DNA from: Bacillota bacterium
Lineage (GTDB): Bacteria; Bacillota; Clostridia; Christensenellales; Aristaeellaceae
Direction: 5' to 3'
NCBI GenBank assembly: GCA_023402355.1
Contig: JAEXCG010000107.1
Span: 1-24,461 of the forward strand
DNA length: 24,461 nt
The translations under genes and the position numbers were made by a program. Every line of letters starts with the position of its first letter. Position 1 is the stretch's first letter. Shown piece after piece: positions 14,433 through 21,849 of this stretch. A model generated the notes under the pieces. It was given only the letters and a program-made list of their open reading frames with translations, was not told the origin of the DNA and searched no databases.

Positions 14433-16373
14433 TCAATCCTTTCGGTAGAATTTTGTCACGTATCCGTCCCCGCGTAGCACCAGACCGGGCGCCCACGGCA
14501 CAGGCCGCGCCATGATACCGCAAATATCCGACAGCGCTACGTCTGCCGCTGTCTCCGGCACCTCGACGATCATCTCGTCATGTACATGCATCACGATCTC
14601 CGGGTATCGCAGTTCCGTCGCTATCATCGCGTCGCGCAGGCAGTCGCGCGCGACCGCCTGGACGATGTTCTCGACGAACTTCGGGCCGTAGCTCTCAACC
14701 CGGCTCCACCTCCCGGCGTCGTAGCTTTGATAGCTCACGCTCTCCCCGCCAAACCGGTTAGTTGTCATCTGAGGCTCGAAGTACCGTAAGCTCCGGCCAC
14801 TCGGCAGGTGGATGTGCAACAGCCGTTTCGTCGTCCGTTCGACGCCGAGGCCACGCGGCAGCCTGTAGACGCCGCCGTATTTCACAGCGTCTAGCACCGC
14901 GGTGCCGACGCGATCCCAGAGCGCCACGATGTGCGGACTGGCTGCGCGCCAAGCTGTTACCAACGGCTGCAGCTCGTTCTCGGTCAGTCCCATCTCCAGC
15001 GCACCCATGTTGATGAGCGCGCCGACGCTTCCACCATACCCCAGTGCCAGCTCGGCGACCTTGCCCTTCTGTCGTAGATGACCGTTGATGCCATGCTTTA
15101 CGACCGGCACCTTAAACATCTGCGAGGCCGACGCGCAGTAGATATCCCCGCCTTGCGCGAAAACCTCCTGCCTCCAGCGTTCGCCCGCCAGCCACGCGAT
15201 GACGCGCGCCTCTATCGCGCTGAAATCAGCTACTGCAAAGACATGCCCCGGCCGTGCCACGAACGCCGTGCGGATCAGCTCAGATAACGTCGACGGCACA
15301 TTGCCGTATAGCATTTCTAGCCCTTCACGGTCGCCGCTCTTCACGATCTCGCGTGCAGCCGCAAGGTCTTCTAAATGATTCTGCGGGAGATTTTGAACCT
15401 GCACCAGCCGCCCGGCCCATCTGCCCGTACGGTTCGCGCCGTAAAACTGAAACAGCCCGTGCACTCGGCCATCCGAACAGACGCTCCGTTCTATCGCCTC
15501 GTACTTCGTTACGCTGGTCTTGCCCAACTCTTGCCGAATCGCCAGCGCGCGGCCCTTTTCACCGGTCGCTGTTTCACGCATCTCCGCGACGTCCTTCTTC
15601 GTCAGGCTGTCCGTGCCAAAGTATTTTTTGAGCTGTGCTACGCTGTTCGGGTTGTCGAGGCCGGTGAGCTGCCGCGCCTCGTCCGTCAATTCAGCGCTGT
15701 GCTCACTGCTCATCGCAATCGCGGCGCGTACAAAGTCCATGTCGACGTCGACGCCGCGCGCGTTGATCCTCTGATCCATCTCCCATGCGGCTTGTTCTAC
15801 CGCCGGCAGCGGGTAGGCCGCGAGCTTCCGGCGCAACTCGCGCTCAACGATGACATCTTGGCGGTTGTACTCTATAAAGGTTCGCCATTTTCCCAAGTCG
15901 TGCTCCGGCAGGTTCCGCGTGCGGCCGCCGTTTGTCTTTGTGGGCTTGCAGGGCTTGCTAAAATAGTCGATCAACCGCTTGCCCTCATCCATTTTTTCTT
16001 CAGACATACCGAGGGCTTTTGCAGCGTCGCCAAGCTTGCGCGGCAATCCCAGTGTCGAGGCGAGCACTGCCGTGCAGTTCCACTGCCCCTCGATCATGGG
16101 GCGGCCGAACCAGCGCCCCAGGCAGGTCATTTCAAAAGCCGCGTTGTAGGCCGTCTTGAGCACACCAGGGGCCCAAAGCGCAGCTTGAAACGCCTGTAGT
16201 TCCTCGCTGTTCAGACAGTTCCGCGTGCAGTCCACCACCTGCACAGGCCCATCGTCAAATGCGAAGCCAATGAGCAGCAATCTGAAATTCGGCGAATCGA
16301 CGTAGCGGTAAACCCCACAGCGCGTAAGATCGACGTCACTGAATGTCTCGATGTCGATGCCAAGCGTCTGCAT
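14433..16373 (-). CDS. Phage DNA polymerase, family A
   Basis: 646 residues. 3'-5' exonuclease domain: Exo I GIDIETFSD (Asp7, Glu9), Exo II around NAAFEM (about 77-82), Exo III YNRQD (169-173). Polymerase domain: motif A VADFSAIEARVIAWLAGE (Asp383), motif B RQKGKVAELALGYGG (434-448), motif C HVHDE (596-600). All catalytic residues are present, so it should be active. It differs from host Pol I in lacking a 5' nuclease domain. GGGGG lies five bases before the ATG. A 12-bp hairpin separates it from the SSB gene upstream; the sigma-factor gene follows within five bases. Confidence 0.93.
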   Translation of the reverse strand: MQTLGIDIETFSDVDLTRCGVYRYVDSPNFRLLLIGFAFDDGPVQVVDCTRNCLNSEELQAFQAALWAPGVLKTAYNAAFEMTCLGRWFGRPMIEGQWNCTAVLASTLGLPRKLGDAAKALGMSEEKMDEGKRLIDYFSKPCKPTKTNGGRTRNLPEHDLGKWRTFIEYNRQDVIVERELRRKLAAYPLPAVEQAAWEMDQRINARGVDVDMDFVRAAIAMSSEHSAELTDEARQLTGLDNPNSVAQLKKYFGTDSLTKKDVAEMRETATGEKGRALAIRQELGKTSVTKYEAIERSVCSDGRVHGLFQFYGANRTGRWAGRLVQVQNLPQNHLEDLAAAREIVKSGDREGLEMLYGNVPSTLSELIRTAFVARPGHVFAVADFSAIEARVIAWLAGERWRQEVFAQGGDIYCASASQMFKVPVVKHGINGHLRQKGKVAELALGYGGSVGALINMGALEMGLTENELQPLVTAWRAASPHIVALWDRVGTAVLDAVKYGGVYRLPRGLGVERTTKRLLHIHLPSGRSLRYFEPQMTTNRFGGESVSYQSYDAGRWSRVESYGPKFVENIVQAVARDCLRDAMIATELRYPEIVMHVHDEMIVEVPETAADVALSDICGIMARPVPWAPGLVLRGDGYVTKFYRKD

Positions 16374-16391
16374 ATCGTCCCCCTATACAAA

Positions 16392-16421
16392 GAGGCGGTG
16401 CGGTTCATTCCGCACCGCCTC
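16392..16421 (-). terminator. 12-bp hairpin between SSB and polymerase genes
   Basis: Perfect stem GAGGCGGTGCGG with CCGCACCGCCTC around a 6-base loop; on the minus strand it is followed by TTTGTATAG. The T-run is weak, so it is more likely a partial terminator or RNA-stabilising hairpin that keeps SSB in excess over polymerase. Confidence 0.7.
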
Positions 16422-16428
16422 GTGGTCC

Positions 16429-16983
16429 TTACAGGCCAAGGTCGTCGTCCTCCGTGAAGTCATCTTCAAAGTCGTCCTCCGCGCGGCTGAACCCGCCCAG
16501 CGGCTCGCCGTCGGCGAGCTTTTGCAGATTGTTCAGTCCGCAGGCAATCCCCTTGTTGCCGCTCTGGTTGTAGGCGAAGAAGTTCAGGCTCGCGCGGCCA
16601 TAACAGCCGGAGTACAGCTCTGTCTGATCCAGAATTTCAGTCTTGTCCCGATCCACCACGCCCGGCGCGCGCTTGCTGCTCGCATTGAGAACATAGCAAC
16701 CCGCGCACTCCGGTCCGTACTCGCCACCGTTAGGCTTCTCGCCGTCGCCGTCATGAAGCGGCGACTTGAGAGACGCCGGTACCTTGCCGCCGAATAGTCC
16801 ACCGCTGGAAAGGCGCGCTGCCTCGCAGGCAGCCTTGATTTTGCCCAGCGTCGTCTTGTCGGTTTTGGGGATCAGCAGGCACACCGAATACTTCGGCTCC
16901 TGCCCGTCCGCGCTCGCCCGGGGCTTGAAGGCATTGAGATACGAGAAACGCACCTTGCCGGTGATAACCTTTGTAGCTTCCAT
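16429..16983 (-). CDS. Single-stranded DNA-binding protein, DUF2815/Enc34 family
   Basis: 184 residues from ATG 16983 (MEATKVITGKVRFSY), chosen because it overlaps the upstream stop (TAATG) and has AGGAGG ten bases before it; the longer frame from 17028 lies inside the previous gene. The start TGKVRFSYLNAFKP, the YSVCLLIPKTDKTT segment, the central GCYVLNASSK and the C-terminal FFAYNQSGNKGIACGLNNLQKLADGEPLGG are the family's conserved blocks (OB-fold). The acidic tail (EDDFEDDFTEDDDLGL) is typical of SSBs, where it recruits replication partners. It sits between the DUF2800 nuclease and polymerase, the common order in clostridial phages. Confidence 0.9.
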   Translation of the reverse strand: MEATKVITGKVRFSYLNAFKPRASADGQEPKYSVCLLIPKTDKTTLGKIKAACEAARLSSGGLFGGKVPASLKSPLHDGDGEKPNGGEYGPECAGCYVLNASSKRAPGVVDRDKTEILDQTELYSGCYGRASLNFFAYNQSGNKGIACGLNNLQKLADGEPLGGFSRAEDDFEDDFTEDDDLGL

Positions 16984-18134
16984 TATTGTATTTCCTCCTC
17001 GCTGAAGTCCTGTTGTGCGCTGTTCCAAGTCGGCCGCTTGTCCGTATCCGGCACGAGCGTCGGCTTGCCCGCGGGCTTGACGATCAGGTCCCCAAGAAGT
17101 TCCGTAAGGCGCTTCTTTCCGACCAGCTCTTCAAGCTCACCTAGGCCCTTGATCTTCATGACGTCTGATGCCCTGTATCCGTCGTCCATCAACGCGAGCA
17201 CCGCTTGATCCTCGTCAGTGATCTTCCGGATCGATCGGCCGGCGACGAGCTTCCAGCCGTCGAAGTGTTCACCGTGCTCGATTGCTTGCCGTGAGGCATA
17301 GTCCTTGACCGTCTTCGCCCAAGAGGTCAATTCGTCTACGCGACTGAGGATGTCCCCAATCTCGTCGCTCGTCAACAACGGTGCGTCGGTAAAGTCGTAT
17401 GCTGCGAGCTCCAGTTGCTTCTCAGCGCGGGCCCGGCACGTTGCTGACACATGGCAGAATCGGCAGTGCTCGCCAGCGCAGAACTCGCCATTGCCCTCTG
17501 CCGCAAGCTGCGCAACCGGCCGAATTTGGTAGCCCCAGGCCCGTAGTTCGCTTGTTGCAAGCGTCTCGGTCGTCACGCTGTCAAGCCTTGGTTGGAAGAT
17601 GTGCAAGTGCACGACGTCGATGTTGTACAGATCCTCAAATTCCCCCAAGGCGCCCAGGCCATATAGCCGTAGCTGCGGGTTGTTTTCCGCACTGACCGGC
17701 ACACCCTTGCCGTATTTGAAATCCACCACGTCCATAATGCCATCTGCGATGATGATGACGTCGCCCGTGCCAAACCCCTCCGGCACCCAATCGCTGAAGT
17801 CCAGTCGCTGCTCTGTCAGTAGCAGCGCGTCGGCGCTGCGCTCCTGCGCCTTGCTGTACAGTTCGATTACATAGTCCAGGAAGGCGTCCGTGTGCTCCTC
17901 CATAGCCTTCTTGTACAACTCATGTTTGAGCAGCTTTGCAGGCGTGCGCGGCTTCTTGCCTTTAAGGTAAGCGTTGATCTTTGCCTCACAGATCGCATGT
18001 GCCAGTGTCCCTTCGGCTGCAGCCTCGCTCGGGTCGCTTTCGGGTGTCTCCGCGCATAGCCGGGCGCTGGGTGGGCACGCCAGCCACCGGTGCGCACTGC
18101 TCGCGCTGAGCAGGGCATGTCCTACTGCCGGCAT
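16983..18134 (-). CDS. DUF2800 PD-(D/E)XK nuclease, Cas4/RecB-like
   Basis: 383 residues from ATG 18134 (MPAVGHALLSASSAHRW); a longer frame to 18170 lies inside the upstream gene. GGTG seven bases before is a weak ribosome site, so translation may be coupled. Catalytic pattern: His46 (EGTLAHAICE), Asp125 (GTGDVII), DFKYGKG with Asp138 and Lys140, and NPQLRLYGLGAL. A four-cysteine cluster (about 219, 224, 227, 233) plus an early Cys suggests the iron-sulfur site of the RecB/Cas4 group. Members lie beside DUF2815 and polymerase in many clostridial phages and are presumed recombination or end-processing exonucleases. The function is family-level inference. Confidence 0.88.
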   Translation of the reverse strand: MPAVGHALLSASSAHRWLACPPSARLCAETPESDPSEAAAEGTLAHAICEAKINAYLKGKKPRTPAKLLKHELYKKAMEEHTDAFLDYVIELYSKAQERSADALLLTEQRLDFSDWVPEGFGTGDVIIIADGIMDVVDFKYGKGVPVSAENNPQLRLYGLGALGEFEDLYNIDVVHLHIFQPRLDSVTTETLATSELRAWGYQIRPVAQLAAEGNGEFCAGEHCRFCHVSATCRARAEKQLELAAYDFTDAPLLTSDEIGDILSRVDELTSWAKTVKDYASRQAIEHGEHFDGWKLVAGRSIRKITDEDQAVLALMDDGYRASDVMKIKGLGELEELVGKKRLTELLGDLIVKPAGKPTLVPDTDKRPTWNSAQQDFSEEEIQ

Positions 18135-18382
18135 GATTTCACCGCCATAATCTCTGCTGCCGCCTTGCAAACCACGTCTTCAACGTCGCGATCATCACAA
18201 TAGGCAAGTGCTGTCGCCATGTTCGCAATACTCATAACCCCGAGGCCTCTTATCTCAGTGCCAGAGCCATCAAACGCAAGCAGCAGAAAACCCTTGCAAT
18301 CGATGGGCGCTTCTTGGTCCTTAACTTCTTCCGGGGTCAAGCGTGCGCGCTCTTCGTCGTTCAAATCAATCTGAATCCTCAT
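18122..18382 (-). CDS. Hypothetical early protein, 86 residues
   Basis: Not recognised. ATG 18382 (MRIQIDLNDEERARLTPEEV) overlaps the upstream stop (ATGA) and has AGAGGTGG in front; a GTG at 18391 would lack one. The N-terminus is acidic and helical, followed by a strand-rich core (KGFLLLAFDGSGTEIRGLG) and a C-terminal helix with several Cys (YCDDRDVEDVVCKAA). The stop lies 13 bases into the DUF2800 gene. No membrane segment. Conserved placement next to a nuclease suggests a replication or recombination accessory, but nothing in the sequence proves it. Confidence 0.65.
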   Translation of the reverse strand: MRIQIDLNDEERARLTPEEVKDQEAPIDCKGFLLLAFDGSGTEIRGLGVMSIANMATALAYCDDRDVEDVVCKAAAEIMAVKSCRQ

Positions 18383-18477
18383 TTGCTCCACCTCTCCAGC
18401 AGCCGCTCCTGCACGGCCTCTACGTTGTCTTTATCGATCAGCAAATAGATGCACAGGGCGATCAGCAGCACGCTCAC
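18379..18477 (-). CDS. 32-residue single-helix membrane peptide
   Basis: Very small gene found by filling the gap between two early genes. GTG 18477 overlaps the upstream stop (GTGA), with GGGGAGG seven bases in front. The stop overlaps the next ATG (ATGA). The peptide begins with one hydrophobic helix (VLLIALCIYLLI, residues 3-14) and ends in a charged amphipathic tail (DKDNVEAVQERLLERWSK). Overlaps on both sides plus a ribosome site make translation likely. Role unknown; a small inner-membrane phage peptide is all that can be said. Confidence 0.7.
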   Translation of the reverse strand: MSVLLIALCIYLLIDKDNVEAVQERLLERWSK

Positions 18478-18806
18478 GCCATCGCCTCCCCGGCCAGTTG
18501 TACCGCGCGCGCCAGTTCCTCGGGGCTCTTCAGGTCGGTAAAGCTCTTGACACCCATCTGATCCAGTACCGCGCGCAACGCCTTTGTGCCCTTCGCCGAT
18601 CGCAAGTCGTTGAGCGCCGCGCGGGCCTCGACCCTAGAAATCGCGTTCGGGTTGTCGGTAGGCGTGGACTCCTCGTCCTTTTTTCCCTTGGGCGCTGGCG
18701 CTGGTGGTGTCATGCTGTCGCTGCTCGGGCGCAGCGCTGCGAGACTTGCGACTGCTAGGGCCAAGGATTCAAGCGCGGGGCAGTCAATCTTTACAGTGAT
18801 TTCCAT
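18474..18806 (-). CDS. Phage early protein of the 'rrp5-like' group, 110 residues
   Basis: ATG follows AAGGAG by seven bases. Three parts: an N-terminal strand-helix (MEITVKIDCPALESLALAVASLAAL), a low-complexity Pro/Ala/Lys/Asp linker (about 27-55), and a compact helical C-terminal domain (VEARAALNDLRSAKGTKALRAVLDQMGVKSFTDL). This arrangement is common in clostridial phages, where databases often call it rRNA biogenesis protein rrp5, surely a misnomer. The C-terminal domain resembles small helical nucleic-acid-binding modules of the rho-N/SAP kind. It sits upstream of the nuclease/SSB/polymerase set. Confidence 0.65.
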   Translation of the reverse strand: MEITVKIDCPALESLALAVASLAALRPSSDSMTPPAPAPKGKKDEESTPTDNPNAISRVEARAALNDLRSAKGTKALRAVLDQMGVKSFTDLKSPEELARAVQLAGEAMA

Positions 18807-18987
18807 TGAAAATCTCCTTCCGTTGTGCTATAGTAAGGCTGTTTGTTTTTGTCTTCCGCTGGTCTGAGGTTGCCGCCTCGCCAGCGGTTCTTTTTTGCCC
18901 AAATGCCGCCTTCATGTCGTCGGTTGTCCACCCTCCTGTCTGCATCGCCTGCAGCATCCCGAGAACGTCAGCCGGTGTGCCGTGCAT
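18784..18987 (-). CDS. Hypothetical early protein, 67 residues
   Basis: Not recognised. ATG 18987 (MHGTPADVLGMLQAMQTGGW) has AGAGGTGG six bases upstream; a longer frame to 19014 has none. It overlaps the upstream HTH gene by 20 bases and the next gene by 23. Hydrophilic, with an N-terminal helical half and a lysine/arginine-rich C-terminal half (QRKTKTNSLTIAQRKE). Possibly a DNA-binding or anti-host factor. Confidence 0.6.
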   Translation of the reverse strand: MHGTPADVLGMLQAMQTGGWTTDDMKAAFGQKRTAGEAATSDQRKTKTNSLTIAQRKEIFNGNHCKD

Positions 18988-19234
18988 AGTCACCCACCTC
19001 TCGTTCGGGAGCAATAACCGCCAGTAACCATCGAAGCTCGGTCAGCGAAAACGTCTCTGGGCGTTTATAGCGGTTGTACATCGTGGCACGGGTCATGTGT
19101 ACGAGCGCCGCGAGCTCCTCCATCTTTAGGTTCTTGGCCGCGAGGAAGCGCGCGATCTCGCCGCGCAGTTCAGCGTCTTGCGCCGCCCATACCTGCGCGA
19201 GCTTTTGGGATTTCGTAATCGCTGTTCTCGGCAT
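18968..19234 (-). CDS. Small HTH protein, Xre-like
   Basis: 88 residues from ATG 19234 (MPRTAITKSQK), nine bases after AAGGAG; the ATG at 19243 touches the ribosome site and is too close. The helix-turn-helix covers about 30-65 (RGEIARFLAAKNLKMEELAALVHMTRATMYNRYKRPETFSL). No other domain. Probably a regulator acting within the early operon or on the host; its operators are not identifiable. It overlaps both neighbours, so it is certainly part of the operon. Confidence 0.75.
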   Translation of the reverse strand: MPRTAITKSQKLAQVWAAQDAELRGEIARFLAAKNLKMEELAALVHMTRATMYNRYKRPETFSLTELRWLLAVIAPEREVGDYARHTG

Positions 19235-19472
19235 CGTCGTCATCTCCTTGCACCAAATCGAGCAGGTTCTTCTCTACGCCAGGAAGCAGGTCGCTTAGAT
19301 CGTCCAGGTATTCTTCGATGATTCCGATCCGCGCGGCGATGTCGTTCGGTATCGAATGACCAGATTCCGACCTCATGATCATATCCATAGTGAGGTCAGC
19401 CATTGTTACTCGCGCCTTGTTCAGCGCACAGATTGCCAAAGTCACATCGTCGTATGCGTTACACAGCTTCAT
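19170..19472 (-). CDS. Hypothetical early protein, 100 residues
   Basis: Not recognised. ATG 19472 (MKLCNAYDDVTLAIC) has GGAGG nine bases upstream, inside the antirepressor gene's end. Mostly helical, with an N-terminal helix pair (DVTLAICALNKARVTMADLTMDMIM), a central IIEEYLDDLSDLLPGVEKNLL helix and an acidic patch (GDDDDAEN). The C-terminal end is basic. The gene overlaps the following HTH gene by 65 bases in another frame, long even for phage. Confidence 0.6.
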   Translation of the reverse strand: MKLCNAYDDVTLAICALNKARVTMADLTMDMIMRSESGHSIPNDIAARIGIIEEYLDDLSDLLPGVEKNLLDLVQGDDDDAENSDYEIPKARAGMGGARR

Positions 19473-20229
19473 CAATTTTTGCCTCCATGATCTCTTTTTT
19501 CCGGGTTCCAAAATACTCACGCCCCAAAGGTGTCACGACCACTTGCACGTGCTCGTATTCATCGTCGTTTGTAACCCGCAATCGGAAGTAGTCTTTTCTA
19601 GGGCCAAGGTATTGAGCGTAGGCTCGCAGCTCTTTGGTTCCCTGTTTCCGGTACAGGAAACGTTTCGTGAGCAGCCAATCTACAAACTGCCTTTCAGATA
19701 CATCTAGCACTTGTGCGGTGTCCCGGATACCGGTCATCAGCCGCTTTGCCTCTTGACCCCTGTGGTACGCAATCCGATGCTGTAGGAACTCTAATCTAGC
19801 GAGCATCCCGTCGTGTTTGATGGATAAATGCAAACAATCGGTTTTGACGTCTTCCAGCGCCTTCTCCAGTCGCTCGTGATCTGCCAGCAACTCTTGTGTG
19901 ATGTACAAACCGTGCCGCCTGATCGAAGGAAGGACTTCGTGCGTGACCCAGCGTTTGAATGCCTTGGCTTCTGGTTTGCGGCTACCAAGCACGAGGGTGT
20001 ACAAGCCGGGTTCGTTGACGCAGTTCACATCCATGGACTTTTCAAGCGCTTGGGGGTGGGTTACTTGAAATACCCCAGCTTCGTCATCGTCGAGTCTGTC
20101 CATCGCTCGGCTTACCTGGCCCAGACCCAACGCCCGGCAGACATCCACCGCCACAAACCACGGTTCTCCGTCGCGTAACACTGTGCGCAACTGTCCGAAC
20201 TCCGGGTTTTCATAAATCTGAATACTCAC
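19459..20229 (-). CDS. Phage antirepressor, BRO-N family
   Basis: 256 residues from GTG 20229 (VSIQIYENPEFGQLRTV), seven bases after AGGAGG; the frame is open 93 bases further but without a ribosome site. BRO-N domain at about 1-110 (LRTVLRDGEPWFVAVDVCRALGLG, then NEPGLYTLVLGSRKPEAKAFKRWVTHEVLPSIRRHG). A helical middle is followed by a C-terminal KilAC/ANT-like DNA-binding domain (GIRDTAQVLDVSERQFVDWLLTKRFLYRKQGTKELRAY). Such antirepressors inactivate or bypass CI-type repressors during induction. Second gene of the early operon, just behind the Cro-like gene. Confidence 0.87.
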   Translation of the reverse strand: MSIQIYENPEFGQLRTVLRDGEPWFVAVDVCRALGLGQVSRAMDRLDDDEAGVFQVTHPQALEKSMDVNCVNEPGLYTLVLGSRKPEAKAFKRWVTHEVLPSIRRHGLYITQELLADHERLEKALEDVKTDCLHLSIKHDGMLARLEFLQHRIAYHRGQEAKRLMTGIRDTAQVLDVSERQFVDWLLTKRFLYRKQGTKELRAYAQYLGPRKDYFRLRVTNDDEYEHVQVVVTPLGREYFGTRKKEIMEAKIDEAV

Positions 20230-20330
20230 ATAGCTTCCTCCTGTGCTACAATGCCCCTGAAAAGAGCTGTTTGATGAAAGGTTTTTCGCTCTCGAAGTGC
20301 TTTGCAATGAGCGAAACATCAACTCTTCTT

Positions 20331-20612
20331 TTAGCGATTACAAGTCGAAGTGTCTCCAGCTCCGTGATGTTGTTCGTTTGGTGACTTTGCAATCAAAAAA
20401 ATAGTCGCGATTTCTCCCCACGTCCTTCCCAGCAAATTCGCTAACTGCTTAACCTCTTGAATGTCAGGTTCTTTCCGTCCCGTAGTTATCCGATTAAGAT
20501 GCTGTCTGGACCAACCAAGTTCACGGGCCGCTTCAGCTTCAGTATCATACTTAAGCTGAATAAGGGCCTTTATTTCTCGTACCTTTCTCAGCTTGCCCAC
20601 CTCCTTTCGCAT
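20331..20612 (-). CDS. Cro-like Xre regulator
   Basis: Up to 93 residues from ATG 20612. That ATG has no ribosome site, while AAAGGAGGTG inside the frame lies eight bases before a CTG (20591), so a CTG start giving an 86-residue protein is possible. Helix-turn-helix: EAEAARELGWSRQHLNRITTGRKEPDIQEVKQLANLLG. It is divergent from the CI gene and first behind the early promoter, the classic Cro position. The C-terminal tail (KSPNEQHHGAGDTSTCNR) is polar. Confidence 0.78.
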   Translation of the reverse strand: MRKEVGKLRKVREIKALIQLKYDTEAEAARELGWSRQHLNRITTGRKEPDIQEVKQLANLLGRTWGEIATIFLIAKSPNEQHHGAGDTSTCNR

Positions 20613-20636
20613 TGTTGCTCATTCGGTGACACGCAT

Positions 20637-20665
20637 AGCTTAGCATTCTTTTTTAAGCTTGTCAA
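20637..20665 (-). promoter_or_regulatory. Early (PR-like) promoter
   Basis: Minus strand TTGACA (20665-20660), 17-base spacer, TAAGCT (20642-20637). The -35 is perfect and the -10 weak, suiting a promoter under repressor control. It faces the early operon. GGTGACACGCAT at 20626-20637 touches its -10 and matches GGTGACAGGCAT at 20712-20723 near the CI promoter, so these are likely shared CI/Cro operators. Confidence 0.65.
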
Positions 20666-20703
20666 CCAATTGGCGATTTATTTTTCACAAAACATTTTTT
20701 GTC

Positions 20704-20731
20704 TTGTTTTTGGTGACAGGCATGCTATAAT
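20704..20731 (+). promoter_or_regulatory. Repressor (PRM-like) promoter with operator
   Basis: TTGTTT (20704-20709), 16-base spacer, TATAAT (20726-20731). The spacer contains GGTGACAGGCAT (20712-20723), which differs by one base from the copy at the early promoter. An ACAAAA-CATT-TTTTGT dyad lies just upstream (about 20688-20703). Confidence 0.68.
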
Positions 20732-20767
20732 GGATAGCGTAAATCGTGTCTGAAAAGAGGTGGAATT

Positions 20768-21388
20768 ATGGAATTTGGCGATGTTCTAAAACAGATTCGC
20801 ACACAAAGAGGTTTATCGCAAGATGAACTGGCCGGACTGCTTAATACCTCTAAGCAAGTTATTAGTCGGTACGAAAACAAACAGCGAATCCCTAAAATTT
20901 CTGTACTGGCGCGGTACGCGGAAGCACTTAATGTGTCACAGTCTTATCTCTCAGGCGAAGACATCGTAGAACCCCCTGCTGGTCTCGAGCCTATGCCGCC
21001 TCTTCAGCGGTTGCCGGTTATTGGGTCTATCGCCTGCGGTGTACCGATTCTCGCAGAACAAAACATTGAGGAGTACTTATCTTTACCTGTCGATGGTTTG
21101 AAGGCAGATTTTATCCTGCGCTGCAAGGGAGATTCGATGATTGATGCCCGCATTACGGATGGAGACTTGGCCTTTATTCGTATCCAGCCCGAGGTCGACC
21201 ATGGTGAAATCGCCGCCGTTCAAATCGATGACGAGACAGCTACGCTTAAACGATTTTTTAAGTACCCAAACCAGATTGTTCTCATGCCGGCAAATGCAGC
21301 ATACGAACCTATGATTTTCACCGGCGAGGAAATGGCGCGCGTACGCGTCGTTGGAAAAGCTGTGGGGTTCCTAAGCCTTTTTAACTGA
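20768..21388 (+). CDS. CI-like repressor, LexA/S24 self-cleaving
   Basis: 206 residues. N-terminal helix-turn-helix (about 5-60: VLKQIRTQRGLSQDELAGLLNTSKQVISRYENKQRIP), short linker, C-terminal S24 peptidase domain. The cleavage site is Cys90-Gly91 (IACGVPIL); the catalytic pair is Ser123 (KGDSMIDARI) and Lys161 (ATLKRFF). It maintains lysogeny by repressing the early promoter and is expected to cleave itself with RecA after DNA damage, so the prophage should be SOS-inducible. Ribosome site AGAGGTGG. A remnant of a second repressor's 3' end follows at 21413. Confidence 0.93.
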   Translation: MEFGDVLKQIRTQRGLSQDELAGLLNTSKQVISRYENKQRIPKISVLARYAEALNVSQSYLSGEDIVEPPAGLEPMPPLQRLPVIGSIACGVPILAEQNIEEYLSLPVDGLKADFILRCKGDSMIDARITDGDLAFIRIQPEVDHGEIAAVQIDDETATLKRFFKYPNQIVLMPANAAYEPMIFTGEEMARVRVVGKAVGFLSLFN

Positions 21389-21412
21389 ATACATAAGACC
21401 AGGAGGGGGAGC

Positions 21413-21463
21413 CGTGTACGAATCGTCGGAAAGGCGGTAGCCTTCCGGGGAAATATTGTTTAG
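21413..21463 (+). pseudogene. Remnant 3' end of a second S24 repressor gene
   Basis: 17 codons including the stop read RVRIVGKAVAFRGNIV, matching the last 17 codons of the intact CI gene (RVRVVGKAVGFLSLFN), with an identical distance to the stop. Nucleotides differ at many third positions, so it is a different allele, not a recent duplication. It probably marks the joint where a former repressor gene was replaced by recombination. Confidence 0.75.
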
Positions 21464-21480
21464 ATCGGTGGGAAGGACAT

Positions 21481-21849
21481 ATGACAAGGTATTACGTCCG
21501 CCGTGTACTATTCGTCGGAGCACTCATCGCTCTATTTGCGATGCGACGTAACGTTTTTGCTTTTGATCCCGTCAACGCTAATATCTCAATAAATCTCATC
21601 AATCTCATCTACGGGGTTTTTGAGCTCGCCATTATTGTTCTTATGGCCCATCTTGCAGCTTCTATCGTCTCGGCGGCTATTTGGCTATCGCAGTGTATCT
21701 TTGAAAAACTATGGTATTTTCTCGGACTTCCAAAGGATGATTCTTCACGCTTTGAGCTTCCAATTATAAACATTCTTGGTGGAGTGCTTCTCATAACTGT
21801 TGTAATATTCATTCTTTATCCAGACATCATCTTATCTCAACCAAGGTGA
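21481..21849 (+). CDS. Membrane protein in the lysogeny region, 122 residues
   Basis: Not recognised. GGGAAGGA is five to six bases before the ATG. Three hydrophobic stretches: about 9-21 (could be a signal anchor), 38-70 (long, perhaps two helices) and 95-116, with a short polar loop (LGLPKDDSSRFEL). Expressed from the repressor side, so likely active in the lysogen; superinfection exclusion or host-membrane modification is a plausible but unproven role. The final Pro-Arg codons and the TGA stop (21847-21849) lie inside the 117-bp repeat, so the original C-terminus may have been different. Confidence 0.65.
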   Translation: MTRYYVRRVLFVGALIALFAMRRNVFAFDPVNANISINLINLIYGVFELAIIVLMAHLAASIVSAAIWLSQCIFEKLWYFLGLPKDDSSRFELPIINILGGVLLITVVIFILYPDIILSQPR

